Shown: positions 1 through 9,271, counted from the first letter of the stretch. The stretch is 64,000 bases of DNA from Tardiphaga alba (GCF_018279705.1 NZ_CP036498.1:1753001-1817000), one strand, 5' to 3'. Notes: generated by a model not told the origin, from the letters alone. Translations and numbers: made by a program.

Positions 1-225
1 TGCGCATCCGGACATCTACGGGCCGCAATTCGGGGGTATGACCCCGTCGATATGGCCCGCGGAATCGCCATCGCGGGCAATCCGCGGTTCTGGCTGGTGT
101 CCGGGCAGCGGCTCTATCTGTTCGGCCGCGAAGACAATCGCGACAGTTTTGCCGCAACGCCGTCCCGGTTCCTGCCCGAGGCTGTCAAACGCTGGCCTGC
201 GGTACAGGATACCCTGGCGCGCTAG
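1..225 (+). pseudogene. YHS-domain protein, C-terminal part, apparent frameshift
   Basis: The left edge of the window cuts this gene. Bases 2-36 read AHPDIYGPQFGG in frame 2; from about base 37 frame 1 continues as YDPVDMARGIAIAG and runs to a stop at 223-225. Joined, the two pieces give HPDIYGPQFGG-YDPVDMARG followed by FWLVSGQRLYLF, the pattern of YHS-domain proteins (small, probably metal-binding domains of uncertain role). One extra G in the G5 run at 32-36 would restore a single frame. Its stop overlaps the end of the convergent cysQ by two bases. It could be a sequencing error or a true pseudogene; the upstream part is not visible. Confidence 0.6.
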
Positions 226-1052
226 GCAGCCGCGCCACGGCCGCCCCAGGCGATGAACTCCGGAATGATGAAATCCTCTCTCCGGCCGCCGAAATGCAGC
301 GGCTGGCCGTGGCTGTCGGCGACAAAACCGCCCGCCGCAACCACCACCGCATGGCCCGCGGCAACGTCCCATTCGCATGTGGGAGACAGGCGGGGATAGA
401 TATCCGCCTGACCTTCGGCCACGCGGCAGAATTTCAGCGCCGAGCCGAATTCCTGCCTGACGGCGCCCGGGCGACTGGCGATGAAGGCTTCGCTGCGGAG
501 GTCGCCATGCGATCGGCTGACAGCCGCAACCCATGGCTGGTCCCGGTCTGGTATGGTCCGTGCCTTGATCGCCGTCACTTTCCCGATGCTGAGGTCTGGC
601 CGGATCTCGACGCGTTCGGCGCCTTGCCCGACCAGTCCACGCCAGATCAATCCGAGCGCGGGGGCGCCGACGATGCCGAGTAAGGGCGTGCCATCGACGA
701 TCAATGCGATGTTGACGGTAAATTCCTGGCGGCCGGCGACGAACTCCTTGGTCCCGTCGAGGGGGTCGATCAGAAACAATGCGCCGGCATAAGGCGGCTC
801 GGCGAGGTGCAGCCGCTCCTCGGAGAGGGTCGGAATGCCGGGAAACAGTTTGGCCAGTCCTTCGCTGATCACATGATCGGCCGCGAGATCGGCTTGCGTC
901 ACCGGCGAGCCGTCGGCTTTGCCATCGATGGTCATGCTGTTCCGGTTGACCGCGAGAATGGCGGCGCCGGCTTCAGCGGCCAGCTGTGTGAGCGGCTCCA
1001 GCAGCGCAGCTGCGGTACTCATATCAAGGGACGGTCGCGAATCGTTGGTCAT
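222..1052 (-). CDS. cysQ: 3'(2'),5'-bisphosphate nucleotidase CysQ
   Basis: Member of the inositol-monophosphatase superfamily, predicted to hydrolyse 3'-phosphoadenosine-5'-phosphate (PAP) to AMP and phosphate, removing the by-product of sulfate assimilation. The metal-binding motif DPLDGTKEF lies near residue 76, and the second acidic motif, WDVAAGHAV, is near the C-terminus. The stretch GSALKFCRVAEG is typical of CysQ and separates it from general inositol monophosphatases. The chosen ATG (MTNDSR) gives 276 residues, the usual length; an in-frame start at 1100 would add a non-conserved extension. The Shine-Dalgarno sequence is weak, so the start is uncertain. It stands alone, divergent from chpT. 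Confidence 0.85.
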   Translation of the reverse strand: MTNDSRPSLDMSTAAALLEPLTQLAAEAGAAILAVNRNSMTIDGKADGSPVTQADLAADHVISEGLAKLFPGIPTLSEERLHLAEPPYAGALFLIDPLDGTKEFVAGRQEFTVNIALIVDGTPLLGIVGAPALGLIWRGLVGQGAERVEIRPDLSIGKVTAIKARTIPDRDQPWVAAVSRSHGDLRSEAFIASRPGAVRQEFGSALKFCRVAEGQADIYPRLSPTCEWDVAAGHAVVVAAGGFVADSHGQPLHFGGRREDFIIPEFIAWGGRGAAA

Positions 1053-1218
1053 GGCAAGCTTTCGTGTCTCGCTCGTTATTATCGTTGCAGCCGGTTGCAT
1101 GGTGCAGATGATGTGCCGTCCGGCGGTGGTCCGCCTCGCGGTCGCAGTGTATCAAACTTGAGAGCAAATGTTTGATTCGCCGTTCATGTCATGTTGCGCG
1201 GCTCCAGGAGCATAACCC

Positions 1219-1866
1219 ATGTCTGATGCACCATCGCCCGGTCCGGCTCCCGATGCCCTCGAGCTTGCGGCTTTGCTGTCGTCACGTGTCTGTCACGATC
1301 TCATCAGCCCTGTGGGCGCCATCGTCAATGGCCTCGAAGTGCTCGACGACAATCCGAAGCCCGAAGACAAGGAATTCGCGCTCGACCTGATCCGCAAGAG
1401 CGCCAAGACTGCATCAGCCCGCTTGCAGTTCTGCCGGCTCGCTTTCGGTGCGGCGGGGTCGGCCGGCGCCCAGATCGATCTCGGCGATGCGCAGACCATG
1501 GCGCGTGGCCATCTTGAAGATGCCAAGACCAAGATCGAGTGGAATCTTCCCCGGCTGCTGCTGCCGAAGAACAAGGTGAAGCTGTTGCTCAACATGCTGA
1601 TCATCGCGCAGCAGACGATCCCGCGCGGCGGTCTGCTCAAGGTCGATCCGATTGGTGAGGGGGAGCCGACCGGCTTCCGCATCACCGCAACGGGTATCAA
1701 TGCACGCCTGCCGCAGAACATCGTCGATATGCTTACGGCCGAACAGGTTGGTAATATCGATGCGCATGCCGTGCAGCCTTACTATACGCGGCTGCTGGCC
1801 GCAGCCGCGGCTCTGAAAGTCTCCATGGCGTTGGAAGGCGAGGCGGCCGTTATTTCTGCGGCATGA
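1219..1866 (+). CDS. chpT: Histidine phosphotransferase ChpT
   Basis: ChpT relays phosphate from the hybrid kinase CckA to the cell-cycle regulator CtrA (and to CpdR) in alphaproteobacteria. The 215-residue protein has the dimerisation helix with the phospho-accepting histidine in SSRVCHDLISPVGAI (His26) and a degenerate HATPase-like second half (about residues 85-205) that lacks ATP-binding motifs, as expected of the family. AGGAG at 1206-1210 precedes the ATG. It lies directly upstream of cheA; ctrA, its target, is in the same window. The position beside the chemotaxis operon suggests coordination of cell cycle and motility, which is an inference. Confidence 0.88.
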   Translation: MSDAPSPGPAPDALELAALLSSRVCHDLISPVGAIVNGLEVLDDNPKPEDKEFALDLIRKSAKTASARLQFCRLAFGAAGSAGAQIDLGDAQTMARGHLEDAKTKIEWNLPRLLLPKNKVKLLLNMLIIAQQTIPRGGLLKVDPIGEGEPTGFRITATGINARLPQNIVDMLTAEQVGNIDAHAVQPYYTRLLAAAAALKVSMALEGEAAVISAA

Positions 1867-1903
1867 GCGCGCAGCGCAGCTGCTAACTTAACAAACCCTT
1901 TAC

Positions 1904-1926
1904 GAGGCCGCTCTCAGAGCGGCCTC
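1904..1926 (+). terminator. Hairpin terminator after chpT
   Basis: Two 11-base arms (GAGGCCGCTCT and its complement) meet around one central base, so the real hairpin has roughly 9 pairs and a small loop. Only a weak T-rich stretch follows. It sits 38 bases after the chpT stop and would separate chpT from the chemotaxis operon. Confidence 0.6.
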
Positions 1927-2070
1927 GTTGCGTTCATGCAGCTTCGTTCCAGCGCGGACGTTCACTGTTTCGCGGAATGCTCAACTAATATTAAACGCTT
2001 TGCGGCGAGAGTGGCCCTACTGCGATAAGGCGTAGCACCTTTGCGAGCCTTGAGTTGAAGGCCTATTTCC

Positions 2071-4794
2071 ATGGATGATCTTCTCCGCGAGTTTCTGACC
2101 GAGACCAACGAAAGCTTGGACACAGTTGACAATCAGCTGGTTCGCTTCGAGCAGGATCCGAACAACGCGAAAATTCTCGATAATATTTTTAGACTCGTTC
2201 ACACCATCAAGGGTACGTGCGGCTTTCTAGGCCTGCCTCGTTTGGAGGCTCTTGCACACGCCGCTGAAACGCTGATGGGCAAATTCCGTGACGGAATGCC
2301 CGTGACTGGCGAAGCGGTGACGCTGATCCTGACGACGATTGACCGCATTAAGGACATTCTCGGCCAACTTGAAGCGACGGAAGCCGAGCCGGAAGGCGTG
2401 GATGAAGACCTGATCGGTGAACTGCACCACATGGTCGAAAAGGGCATGGAAGCGATGAACGGTGCCGCCGTCGAAGAGGTCGCTCCGCCTGTCATGGATT
2501 CGCCGCCGCTGGTCGTGCAGGCGCTGGAGCGCGAACTGCGTCCGGGCGAAGTATCGCTCGACGAGCTTGAGCGTGCTTTCCAGGAAACCGAAACCGAACT
2601 TCACCCGGTCGTTGCTGCGCCTGCCGCAGTCGCGCCGGCCCCTGTCGCGGCGCCGGTTGCCGAGCAGAAGCCTGCTGCAAAGCCGGCCGCACCGAAGCCC
2701 GCCGCCAAGAAGACCGCCGTCGAACTCGAACATGGTGAGGCCGATAAGGTCGCCAACCAGTCGATCCGCGTCAATGTCGATACGCTCGAACATCTGATGA
2801 CCATGGTCTCGGAGCTGGTGCTGACCCGCAACCAGTTGCTCGAAATCTCGCGTCGTCACGAAGATACCGAATTCAAGGTGCCGCTGCAGCGTCTGTCCAC
2901 CGTGACGGCCGAGTTGCAGGACGGCGTCATGAAGACGCGCATGCAGCCGATCGGCAATGCCTGGCAGAAGCTGCCGCGCATCGTCCGCGATCTCGCCGGT
3001 GAACTCGGCAAGCAGATCGAACTCGAAATGCACGGCGCCGATACCGAACTCGATCGCCAGGTGCTCGACCTCATCAAGGATCCGCTGACGCATATGGTGC
3101 GTAACTCGGCGGATCACGGTCTCGAAACCCCGGCCGAACGCGCCGCTACCGGCAAGCCGGAGCAGGGCACGATCCGTCTCTCCGCCTATCATGAAGGCGG
3201 TCACATCCTGATCTGCATCGCCGACAACGGCCGTGGTCTCAACACCGAGCGGATCAAGTCGAAGGCGATCTCGAACGGTCTCGCCACCGAAGCCGACATC
3301 GAAAAGATGACGGAAGCGCAGATCCACAAGTTCATTTTCGCGCCAGGCTTCTCGACCGCAGCCGCTGTCACCAGCGTCTCGGGCCGCGGCGTCGGCATGG
3401 ACGTGGTGCGCACCAATATCGATCAGATCGGCGGCACCATCGACATCAAGTCGGTGGCCGGCGAGGGCTCCAGCGTCACCATCAAGATTCCGCTGACGCT
3501 GGCGATCGTTTCGGCGCTGATCGTCGAAGCCGGTGGTGATCGTTTCGCGATCCCGCAGCTCGCAGTGGTCGAACTGGTGCGTGCGCGTGCCAATTCGGAA
3601 CATCGCATCGAGCGCATCAAGGAGACCCCGGTCCTCCGCCTGCGCAACAAGCTGCTGCCGCTGATGCATCTGAAGAAGCTGCTGCAGATCGACGACGGTT
3701 CGTCGGCCGATCCGGAGAACGGTTTCATCGTCGTCACGCAGGTGGGCAACCAGACGTTCGGCATCGTCGTCGATGGCGTCTTCCACACGGAAGAAATCGT
3801 CGTCAAGCCGATGTCCACCAAGCTGCGCCACATCAACATGTTCTCGGGCAACACCATTCTTGGTGACGGCGCCGTGATCATGATCGTCGATCCCAACGGC
3901 ATCGCGCAGGAACTCGGCGCTGCCGCCTCCAATATGGGCGAGATCGCCGACGAGAACGCCGCTGCACGCGCTCTCGGTGCCGAACAGCTCACCTCGCTGC
4001 TGGTCTTCCGTGCCGGCTCCGCGCAGCCGAAGGCTGTTCCGCTCGGTCTCGTCACGCGCCTCGAAGAGATCGGCGTCGATAAGATCGAATTGTCGAACGG
4101 CCGCTACATGGTTCAGTACCGCGATCAGCTGATGCCGCTGGTGCAGATGGAGAATGTCTCCGTTCGCAGCTCGGGCACCCAGGCGATCCTGGTCTTCGCC
4201 GACGACGGCCGCTCGATGGGTCTCGTGGTCGATGAGATCGTCGATATCGTCGAAGAGCGTCTGCATATCGAAGTGGCATCCGGCCGCGAAGGCATTCTCG
4301 GTTCGGCCGTGATCAAGGGCCTCGCTACCGAAGTCATCGATGTCGGGCACTTCCTGCCGCAGGCTTTCGCCGACTGGTTCTCGCGCAAGGAAATGCGTGT
4401 CTCGGCCACCGCGCAGTCGGTGCTGCTGGTCGATGACAGTGCGTTCTTCCGCAACATGCTGTCGCCGGTCCTCAAGGCTGCCGGTTACAAGGTGCGTGTC
4501 GCCACCAACGCCCAGGAAGGTCTCACCGTCCTGCGCTCGGGTCAGGAATTCGACGTCATTCTCACCGACATCGAAATGCCCGACATGAATGGCTTCGAGT
4601 TTGCCGAAACCATTCGCGCGGATCAGAAGCTCGGCCAGACGCCGATCATCGCGCTCTCGGCGATGATTTCGCCGGCGGCAATCGAGCGCGGCCGTCTCGC
4701 CGGCTTCCACGATTACGTCGCCAAGTTCGATCGGCCCGGCCTGATTGCCGCGCTCAAGGAACAGACCGCTGAAGTTCAGCAGCAGGCGGCATAA
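2071..4794 (+). CDS. cheA: Chemotaxis histidine kinase CheA, hybrid with receiver domain
   Basis: Central kinase of the chemosensory complex, phosphorylating CheY and CheB. Order of domains: Hpt (about 1-105, His44 in LVHTIKGTCGF); an Ala/Pro-rich linker (about 150-220); dimerisation helices (about 230-295, start VNVDTLEHL); HATPase with N box near 340 (MVRNSADHGLE), G1 near 385 (DNGRGL) and G2 near 437 (SGRGVGMDVV); a CheW-like regulatory domain (about 475-610); a second CheW-like stretch (about 645-775); and a C-terminal receiver (about 785-900, acceptor Asp833 in LTDIEMPDMNG). At 907 residues it is longer than classical CheA because of the extra CheW-like and receiver domains. First gene of cheA-cheW-cheY. 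Confidence 0.95.
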   Translation: MDDLLREFLTETNESLDTVDNQLVRFEQDPNNAKILDNIFRLVHTIKGTCGFLGLPRLEALAHAAETLMGKFRDGMPVTGEAVTLILTTIDRIKDILGQLEATEAEPEGVDEDLIGELHHMVEKGMEAMNGAAVEEVAPPVMDSPPLVVQALERELRPGEVSLDELERAFQETETELHPVVAAPAAVAPAPVAAPVAEQKPAAKPAAPKPAAKKTAVELEHGEADKVANQSIRVNVDTLEHLMTMVSELVLTRNQLLEISRRHEDTEFKVPLQRLSTVTAELQDGVMKTRMQPIGNAWQKLPRIVRDLAGELGKQIELEMHGADTELDRQVLDLIKDPLTHMVRNSADHGLETPAERAATGKPEQGTIRLSAYHEGGHILICIADNGRGLNTERIKSKAISNGLATEADIEKMTEAQIHKFIFAPGFSTAAAVTSVSGRGVGMDVVRTNIDQIGGTIDIKSVAGEGSSVTIKIPLTLAIVSALIVEAGGDRFAIPQLAVVELVRARANSEHRIERIKETPVLRLRNKLLPLMHLKKLLQIDDGSSADPENGFIVVTQVGNQTFGIVVDGVFHTEEIVVKPMSTKLRHINMFSGNTILGDGAVIMIVDPNGIAQELGAAASNMGEIADENAAARALGAEQLTSLLVFRAGSAQPKAVPLGLVTRLEEIGVDKIELSNGRYMVQYRDQLMPLVQMENVSVRSSGTQAILVFADDGRSMGLVVDEIVDIVEERLHIEVASGREGILGSAVIKGLATEVIDVGHFLPQAFADWFSRKEMRVSATAQSVLLVDDSAFFRNMLSPVLKAAGYKVRVATNAQEGLTVLRSGQEFDVILTDIEMPDMNGFEFAETIRADQKLGQTPIIALSAMISPAAIERGRLAGFHDYVAKFDRPGLIAALKEQTAEVQQQAA

Positions 4795-4805
4795 GGGGCA
4801 CTATC

Positions 4806-5294
4806 ATGACCACGACCACGACGACCACCAACGTGACCCACAATGCCGATGGCGCTGTCACCGAATACGTTACCACCATGATCGGTGGTCAGCTGTTCGG
4901 CATGCCGATCTCGCGTGTTCAGGATGTCTTCATGCCGGAGCGTCTGACCCGCGTGCCGCTCGCATCCAGCGATGTCGCTGGCGTGCTCAATCTGCGTGGC
5001 CGCATCGTCACCGCAATCGACATGCGTTCGCGTCTCGGCCTGCCCAAGAACGATGATGGCAAGCCGCCGATGGCCGTCGGTGTCGAACTGCGCGGCGAAT
5101 CCTATGGCTTGCTGATCGACTCCATCGGCGAAGTGCTGAAGCTCGCCGACGAAAGCCGTGAAGTGAATCCGGTTAATCTGGATCCGCGCATGGCCAAGAT
5201 GGCTGACGGCGTGCACCGTCTCGACGGTCAGCTGATGGTCGTACTCGATGTTGATCGCGTACTTGAAATTCCGACTGACAAGCTGGCCGCTTAA
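4806..5294 (+). CDS. cheW: Chemotaxis coupling protein CheW
   Basis: Scaffold protein that links chemoreceptors to CheA. The 162 residues form a single CheW fold: EYVTTMIGGQLFGMPISRVQDVF starts the domain and GVLNLRGRIVTAIDMRSRLGL is the conserved middle. The N-terminus is a short Thr-rich tail (MTTTTTTTN). It lies 11 bases after cheA, so the two are surely co-transcribed. Confidence 0.95.
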   Translation: MTTTTTTTNVTHNADGAVTEYVTTMIGGQLFGMPISRVQDVFMPERLTRVPLASSDVAGVLNLRGRIVTAIDMRSRLGLPKNDDGKPPMAVGVELRGESYGLLIDSIGEVLKLADESREVNPVNLDPRMAKMADGVHRLDGQLMVVLDVDRVLEIPTDKLAA

Positions 5295-5362
5295 GACCAG
5301 CAACTGGACGATCCTGTCCGCGGTGGAAACGTCCCGTCTGGGATATGGAAAACGAGGCTCTC

Positions 5363-5728
5363 ATGAAAACTTGTCTGGTCGTCGATGACTCCAGCGTCAT
5401 CCGCAAGGTCGCCCGCCGGATTCTTGAAGGTCTCGATTTCGAGATCACGGAAGCCGAGGATGGTGAAAAGGCGCTCGAAGCGTGCAAGCAGCATCTGCCG
5501 GATGCCGTTCTGCTCGATTGGAACATGCCGGTGATGGACGGCTACGAATTCCTGCGCAATCTGCGTCGGATGCCGGGTGGCGAATCGCCCAAGGTCGTGT
5601 TCTGCACGACCGAAAATGATGTCGCTCATATCGCGCGTGCGCTGCATGCGGGTGCGAACGAATACATCATGAAACCGTTCGACAAGGATATCGTTTCGGC
5701 GAAGTTTGCTGAAGTTGGCTTGATCTGA
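5363..5728 (+). CDS. cheY: Chemotaxis response regulator CheY
   Basis: Single-domain receiver of 121 residues. Acidic pocket in LVVDDSS (residues 5-11), phospho-acceptor Asp52 in LLDWNMPVMDG, conserved Thr/Ser region in VVFCTTEND, and Lys in YIMKPFDKD. Phosphorylated CheY would bind the flagellar switch or act as a phosphate sink. The ATG at 5363 (MKTCLVVDDS) is preferred over one six codons upstream because it gives the standard N-terminus and has CGAGG just ahead. Third gene of the cheA operon; a hairpin follows it. Confidence 0.9.
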   Translation: MKTCLVVDDSSVIRKVARRILEGLDFEITEAEDGEKALEACKQHLPDAVLLDWNMPVMDGYEFLRNLRRMPGGESPKVVFCTTENDVAHIARALHAGANEYIMKPFDKDIVSAKFAEVGLI

Positions 5729-5734
5729 TTATTC

Positions 5735-5770
5735 GGCACTGGAAGCGCGTTTCGTTTCCAGTGCCGCTTT
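5735..5770 (+). terminator. Hairpin between cheY and cheB
   Basis: Arms GGCACTGGAA (5735-5744) and its exact complement (5756-5765) with an 11-base loop, followed by GCTTTTAG. It would end or attenuate cheA-cheW-cheY transcription before cheB-cheR. Confidence 0.6.
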
Positions 5771-5829
5771 TAGTTAATGCCTTTGTGTTGAAGTATATTT
5801 CTGTTGCGTAAGTTGCGTCTGGTGAGTTG

Positions 5830-6993
5830 ATGAGTGTTGCTGTTGTGAGTCCGGCTACGGCCGAGTCGCGGTATGAGCCGCTGCGTGTCATGCTTGTGGA
5901 TGACAGTGTCGTCATCCGCGGGCTGATCGCGCGGTGGGTCGAAGCTGAGCCGGACATGACGGTGGTCGGCTCGCTGCGCACGGGCCTCGATGCGGTCAAT
6001 CAGGTCGAGCGCATCAATCCCGACGTTGCCATTCTCGACATCGAAATGCCTGAACTCGACGGCATCTCTGCGCTGCCGCAACTGCTGGCGAAGAAGCGCA
6101 ATCTCGTCGTGATCATGGCATCGACGCTGACCCGCCGGAACGCGGAAATCAGCTTCAAGGCCATGTCGCTCGGTGCCGCCGATTACATTCCGAAGCCGGA
6201 AAGCACGCGCGAGATCTCCGCAGCCGATATCTTCAAGCACGATCTGCTGCAGAAGATCCGCCAGCTCGGTGCGCGGACGCGTCGTCTGAAGTCAGTGACG
6301 AGCCCGTCGATTGCTCCGGCTGCACCGGTCGCCGCCGCAGCGCGCCCTGCTGTCGCGCCGCTCGTGACCGCGCCCTCCAAGGTCGTCACCCGCCCGTTCA
6401 GCGCGTCCATGCCGCGTGCGCTGCTGATCGGATCGTCCACCGGTGGTCCTCAGGCGCTGATGGCGCTGGTTGCTGAAATCGGTTCGGTGATCGATCGCGT
6501 GCCGGTGCTGATTACCCAGCACATGCCGCCGACCTTCACCACCATTCTTGCCGAACATCTCGCGCGGGCCAGCAAGCGTCCTGCGCATGAGGGGATCGAT
6601 GGCGAGCCCGTCAGGCCCGGCACGATCTATCTGGCGCCAGGCGGCAAGCACATGCGTGCGGCGAAGCAGGGAGCCAATATCGTCATCGCATTGGATGACG
6701 GGCCGCCCGTCAACTTCTGCAAGCCAGCGGTCGATCCGCTGTTCACCTCCGGCATCGATGTCTGGCAGGGCGGTGTTCTCGCCGTGGTGCTGACCGGCAT
6801 GGGCTCGGACGGCATGCGCGGCGGCAAGGAAGTCGTCGCCGCCGGTGGCAACGTGATCGCGCAGGACGAAGCTACCAGCGTCGTCTGGGGCATGCCTGGA
6901 GCTGCTGCCAATGCCGGCATCTGCTCGGCCATTCTGCCGCTGAATCAGATTGGCGCCAAAATTACCCGTTTGTTCTCTGGAGATCGTTCATGA
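5830..6993 (+). CDS. cheB: Protein-glutamate methylesterase CheB
   Basis: Demethylates (and deamidates) chemoreceptors during adaptation. N-terminal receiver (about 15-135, acceptor Asp70 in [12 protein letters not shown]), an Ala/Pro-rich linker (about 150-190) and a C-terminal methylesterase domain with the catalytic triad Ser203 (IGSSTGG), His231 (TQHMPPTF) and Asp327 (GMGSDG). GGTGAG precedes the ATG at 5830; a TTG codon directly before it is an alternative start. Its stop overlaps the cheR start by four bases (ATGA), indicating translational coupling. Confidence 0.93.
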   Translation: MSVAVVSPATAESRYEPLRVMLVDDSVVIRGLIARWVEAEPDMTVVGSLRTGLDAVNQVERINPDVAILDIEMPELDGISALPQLLAKKRNLVVIMASTLTRRNAEISFKAMSLGAADYIPKPESTREISAADIFKHDLLQKIRQLGARTRRLKSVTSPSIAPAAPVAAAARPAVAPLVTAPSKVVTRPFSASMPRALLIGSSTGGPQALMALVAEIGSVIDRVPVLITQHMPPTFTTILAEHLARASKRPAHEGIDGEPVRPGTIYLAPGGKHMRAAKQGANIVIALDDGPPVNFCKPAVDPLFTSGIDVWQGGVLAVVLTGMGSDGMRGGKEVVAAGGNVIAQDEATSVVWGMPGAAANAGICSAILPLNQIGAKITRLFSGDRS

Positions 6994-7868
6994 CCCCCGC
7001 CGACTACGATTTCCTCCGCAAGTTTCTGAAGGAAAAGTCCGGCCTCGATCTCTCGGCGGACAAACAGTATCTGGTCGAAAGCCGCCTGGTGCCGCTCGCC
7101 CGCAAGGCGAACCTCGCCGGCATCGACGATCTCGTTCAGAAGATCAAGCACGGCTCGTCGGCACTGGCTGCCGAGGTCGTCGAGGCCATGACCACCAACG
7201 AGACCTTCTTCTTCCGCGACAAGATGCCGTTCGATCATCTGCGCGACGTCGTGCTGCCGGAAATGATCCAGGCGCGTAGCGCCCGTCGCAGCCTCCGCAT
7301 CTGGTGTGCGGCTGCCTCGACGGGGCAGGAGCCTTACTCGATCGCCATGGTGATCAAGGAGATGAGTGCACAGCTCGCCGGCTGGCGCATCGAAATCATC
7401 GGCACCGACATCTCGCAGCAGGTGCTCGAGAAGTCCAAGGCCGGCATCTACACCCAGTTCGAAGTGCAGCGCGGCCTGCCGATTCAGTTGCTGGTGAAAT
7501 ATTTCAAGCAGATCGGCGACATGTGGCAGATCGCGCCTGAGCTGCGCAGCATGATCCAGTACAAGCCGCTCAATCTGCTGACGGACTTCTCGCATCTCGG
7601 CAAGTTCGACATCATTTTCTGCCGCAACGTGCTGATCTATTTCGATCAGGACATGAAGTCGCAGATCTTCGGTCGCCTCGCCAAGTGCATGGAGCCCGAT
7701 GGCTTCCTCGCCCTCGGCGCTGCAGAGACCGTGGTCGGCCTCACCGACGCGTTCAAGCCGCATGCCGACAAGCGTGGCCTGTACCGTCCGACGGCCATGC
7801 GCGTCGCACCGTCGATCGTGCCGCCGATGGCGCCGGTGGGCCTGAAGACAGCGATGCCGGCGCGGTGA
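6990..7868 (+). CDS. cheR: Chemoreceptor methyltransferase CheR
   Basis: Uses S-adenosylmethionine to methylate glutamates of chemoreceptors, opposing CheB. Helical N-terminal domain (about 1-75), then a SAM-binding domain with [16 protein letters not shown], the acidic motif [12 protein letters not shown] and the [14 protein letters not shown] motif. The 292-residue length is normal. Last gene of the chemotaxis cluster; the palindromic repeat with the IS insertion begins 12 bases after its stop, so the insertion leaves the gene intact. Confidence 0.93.
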   Translation: MTPADYDFLRKFLKEKSGLDLSADKQYLVESRLVPLARKANLAGIDDLVQKIKHGSSALAAEVVEAMTTNETFFFRDKMPFDHLRDVVLPEMIQARSARRSLRIWCAAASTGQEPYSIAMVIKEMSAQLAGWRIEIIGTDISQQVLEKSKAGIYTQFEVQRGLPIQLLVKYFKQIGDMWQIAPELRSMIQYKPLNLLTDFSHLGKFDIIFCRNVLIYFDQDMKSQIFGRLAKCMEPDGFLALGAAETVVGLTDAFKPHADKRGLYRPTAMRVAPSIVPPMAPVGLKTAMPAR

Positions 7869-7896
7869 TCGCGTAAGCTGTCATCGCCCGGCTCGA

Positions 7897-7944
7897 TGTA
7901 CGGCCCGAAGAGATAGGTAACACCCGTTCGGAGACATGGGTAAC
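7897..7944 (+). repeat. Left terminal inverted repeat of the IS
   Basis: Contains two spaced versions of a GGAGACATGGGTAAC-like motif (the outer one degenerate, offset 23 bases). Such tandem motifs are probably transposase-binding sites. Confidence 0.85.
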
Positions 7945-7978
7945 ACATCGTCGGCATGGATGGCTTAAGGAGGCCGGC

Positions 7979-9106
7979 ATGCCTTGGCGCGAGGTGTCAC
8001 ACATGGATCAGAGAATGGAGTTCGTTCGGCTGTTTCAGCAGCCGGACGTCAATCGGCGGGAACTGTGCCGCCGTTTCCAGATCAGCCCGAAGACCGGCTA
8101 TAAATGGCTGGCCCGTGCCCAAACCACTGAAGCCCGGTGGGCACAGGATCAATCGCGCCAACCCCATGTCTCGCCCAAGCGGAGCGATCTGGAGGTCGAA
8201 GCCGCTGTGCTGGCGATACGCGATGCGCATCCGGCCTGGGGCGCGCGCAAGATCCGGCGCCGGCTCGACGATCGGCAAGCAAGCCTGCCGGCCGCCTCGA
8301 CGGTGCATGCCATGCTGGCACGGCACGACCGTGTGCCGGCTCCTAACCAGCCGTCGCACTACACGCGCTTCGAGCATCCGGCTCCCAACGATCTGTGGCA
8401 GATGGACTTCAAGGGGCGCTTCCCGCTCGGTGAGGGGATGTGCCATCCACTCACCATGATCGACGACCATTCCCGCTATGCGCTGTGCCTTCAGGCCTGC
8501 AGCAATGAGCGGCAGGATACGGTGCAGCAGCATCTCATCGGCTGCTTCCGGCGCTACGGCCTGCCGCAGGCGTTTCTGGTCGATAACGGCGTACCGTGGG
8601 GCACCTGCTCTGAAGTCAGGTGGACGCGGCTGCGCGTCTGGCTGCTCAAGCTCGGCGTCGATGTCATCTATGCCCGCCCGTATCACCCGCAGACCAAGGG
8701 CAAGAACGAACGCTTCCATCGCACCCTCAAGAGCGAAGTCCTGTCGATGGCGACCTATCGCACCACCCAACAAATGCAGCAGGCTTTCGACCGCTGGCGG
8801 CATGTCTACAATGCCGAGCGGCCGCACCAAGCGCTCGGCTACGACGTGCCGGCGAACCGCTACCGACCGAGCACTCGTGCCATGCCAGGCCAGTTGCGGG
8901 AGCCAGACTATGACGAGGGCACGATCGTGCGCCGGGCGAGCTGGCACAAGGCTCAGTTCAGATTCGGTAAAAAGCGCTGGCGGATGCCGGAAGCTTTTAG
9001 CGGCGAGCTATTGGCCATCCGGCCGCTCGCCACCGATGGCGCGTTCGGTGTCTTCTTCGGAGCCCATCAGATCGCTTCCATCGATCTGCGCAACGAGGCA
9101 ACATGA
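7979..9106 (+). CDS. IS481-family transposase
   Basis: DDE transposase of 375 residues that catalyses movement of the surrounding element. The N-terminal helix-turn-helix region (about 10-60, MDQRMEFVRLFQ then CRRFQISPKTGYKWL) binds the ends. The integrase-core (rve) domain carries the catalytic carboxylates in WQMDFKGRF, FLVDNGVPW and KGKNERFHRTLKSE. No frameshift or internal stop is seen. It fills nearly the whole element; both terminal repeats lie just outside it. Confidence 0.92.
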   Translation: MPWREVSHMDQRMEFVRLFQQPDVNRRELCRRFQISPKTGYKWLARAQTTEARWAQDQSRQPHVSPKRSDLEVEAAVLAIRDAHPAWGARKIRRRLDDRQASLPAASTVHAMLARHDRVPAPNQPSHYTRFEHPAPNDLWQMDFKGRFPLGEGMCHPLTMIDDHSRYALCLQACSNERQDTVQQHLIGCFRRYGLPQAFLVDNGVPWGTCSEVRWTRLRVWLLKLGVDVIYARPYHPQTKGKNERFHRTLKSEVLSMATYRTTQQMQQAFDRWRHVYNAERPHQALGYDVPANRYRPSTRAMPGQLREPDYDEGTIVRRASWHKAQFRFGKKRWRMPEAFSGELLAIRPLATDGAFGVFFGAHQIASIDLRNEAT

Positions 9107-9111
9107 AAACC

Positions 9112-9159
9112 GTTACCTATGTCTCCGAACACCCGTTACCCATGTCTCCGGGCCATACA
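9112..9159 (-). repeat. Right terminal inverted repeat of the IS
   Basis: On the minus strand it reads TGTATGGCCCGGAGACATGG and has two clear copies of GGAGACATRGGTAAC offset by 23 bases. It pairs with the left end at 7897-7944. Confidence 0.85.
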
Positions 9160-9271
9160 CTCGACCGGGCGATCCAGTACACTCCGATTATAGTGCGCGA
9201 GCTCAGACGATCGCGTTTACTGGACCACCCGCTTTCGCGGGTGGTGACAAGCAGAGTTCACCCAACTCGCT

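Larger units (their letters stand above)
7897..9159 (+). mobile_element. Complete IS481-family insertion sequence
   Basis: The element is 1263 bp, starts TGTACGGCCCG and ends with the inverse of TGTATGGCCCG. Terminal repeats of about 48 bp match at 39 positions. A perfect 5-bp target duplication, CTCGA, flanks it (7892-7896 and 9160-9164). It contains one transposase gene and no passenger genes. Intact ends, intact gene and perfect duplication suggest a fairly recent, possibly still active insertion. Confidence 0.92.
7880..9248. repeat. Palindromic intergenic repeat split by the IS element
   Basis: Without the IS and one copy of its target duplication this is a 101-bp element with ends GTCA...TGAC. 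It contains a first hairpin (ATCGCCCGG at 7883-7891 paired with its complement at 9165-9173, loop CTCGA), a pair of inner arms TCCAGTA (9173-9179) and TACTGGA (9218-9224), and a second hairpin (ACCACCCGC at 9224-9232 with its complement at 9237-9245, loop TTTC). The layout resembles dispersed non-coding palindromic elements common between genes in this bacterial group. The second hairpin could also stop cheR-side transcription. Confidence 0.65.

Noticed and set aside
2227..4710. Very long open frame (over 800 codons) on the minus strand opposite cheA
   Set aside because: It mirrors cheA codon by codon in a GC-rich gene, is full of His/Asp/Arg/Gly, has no Shine-Dalgarno sequence and no recognisable motif; cheA itself is certain.
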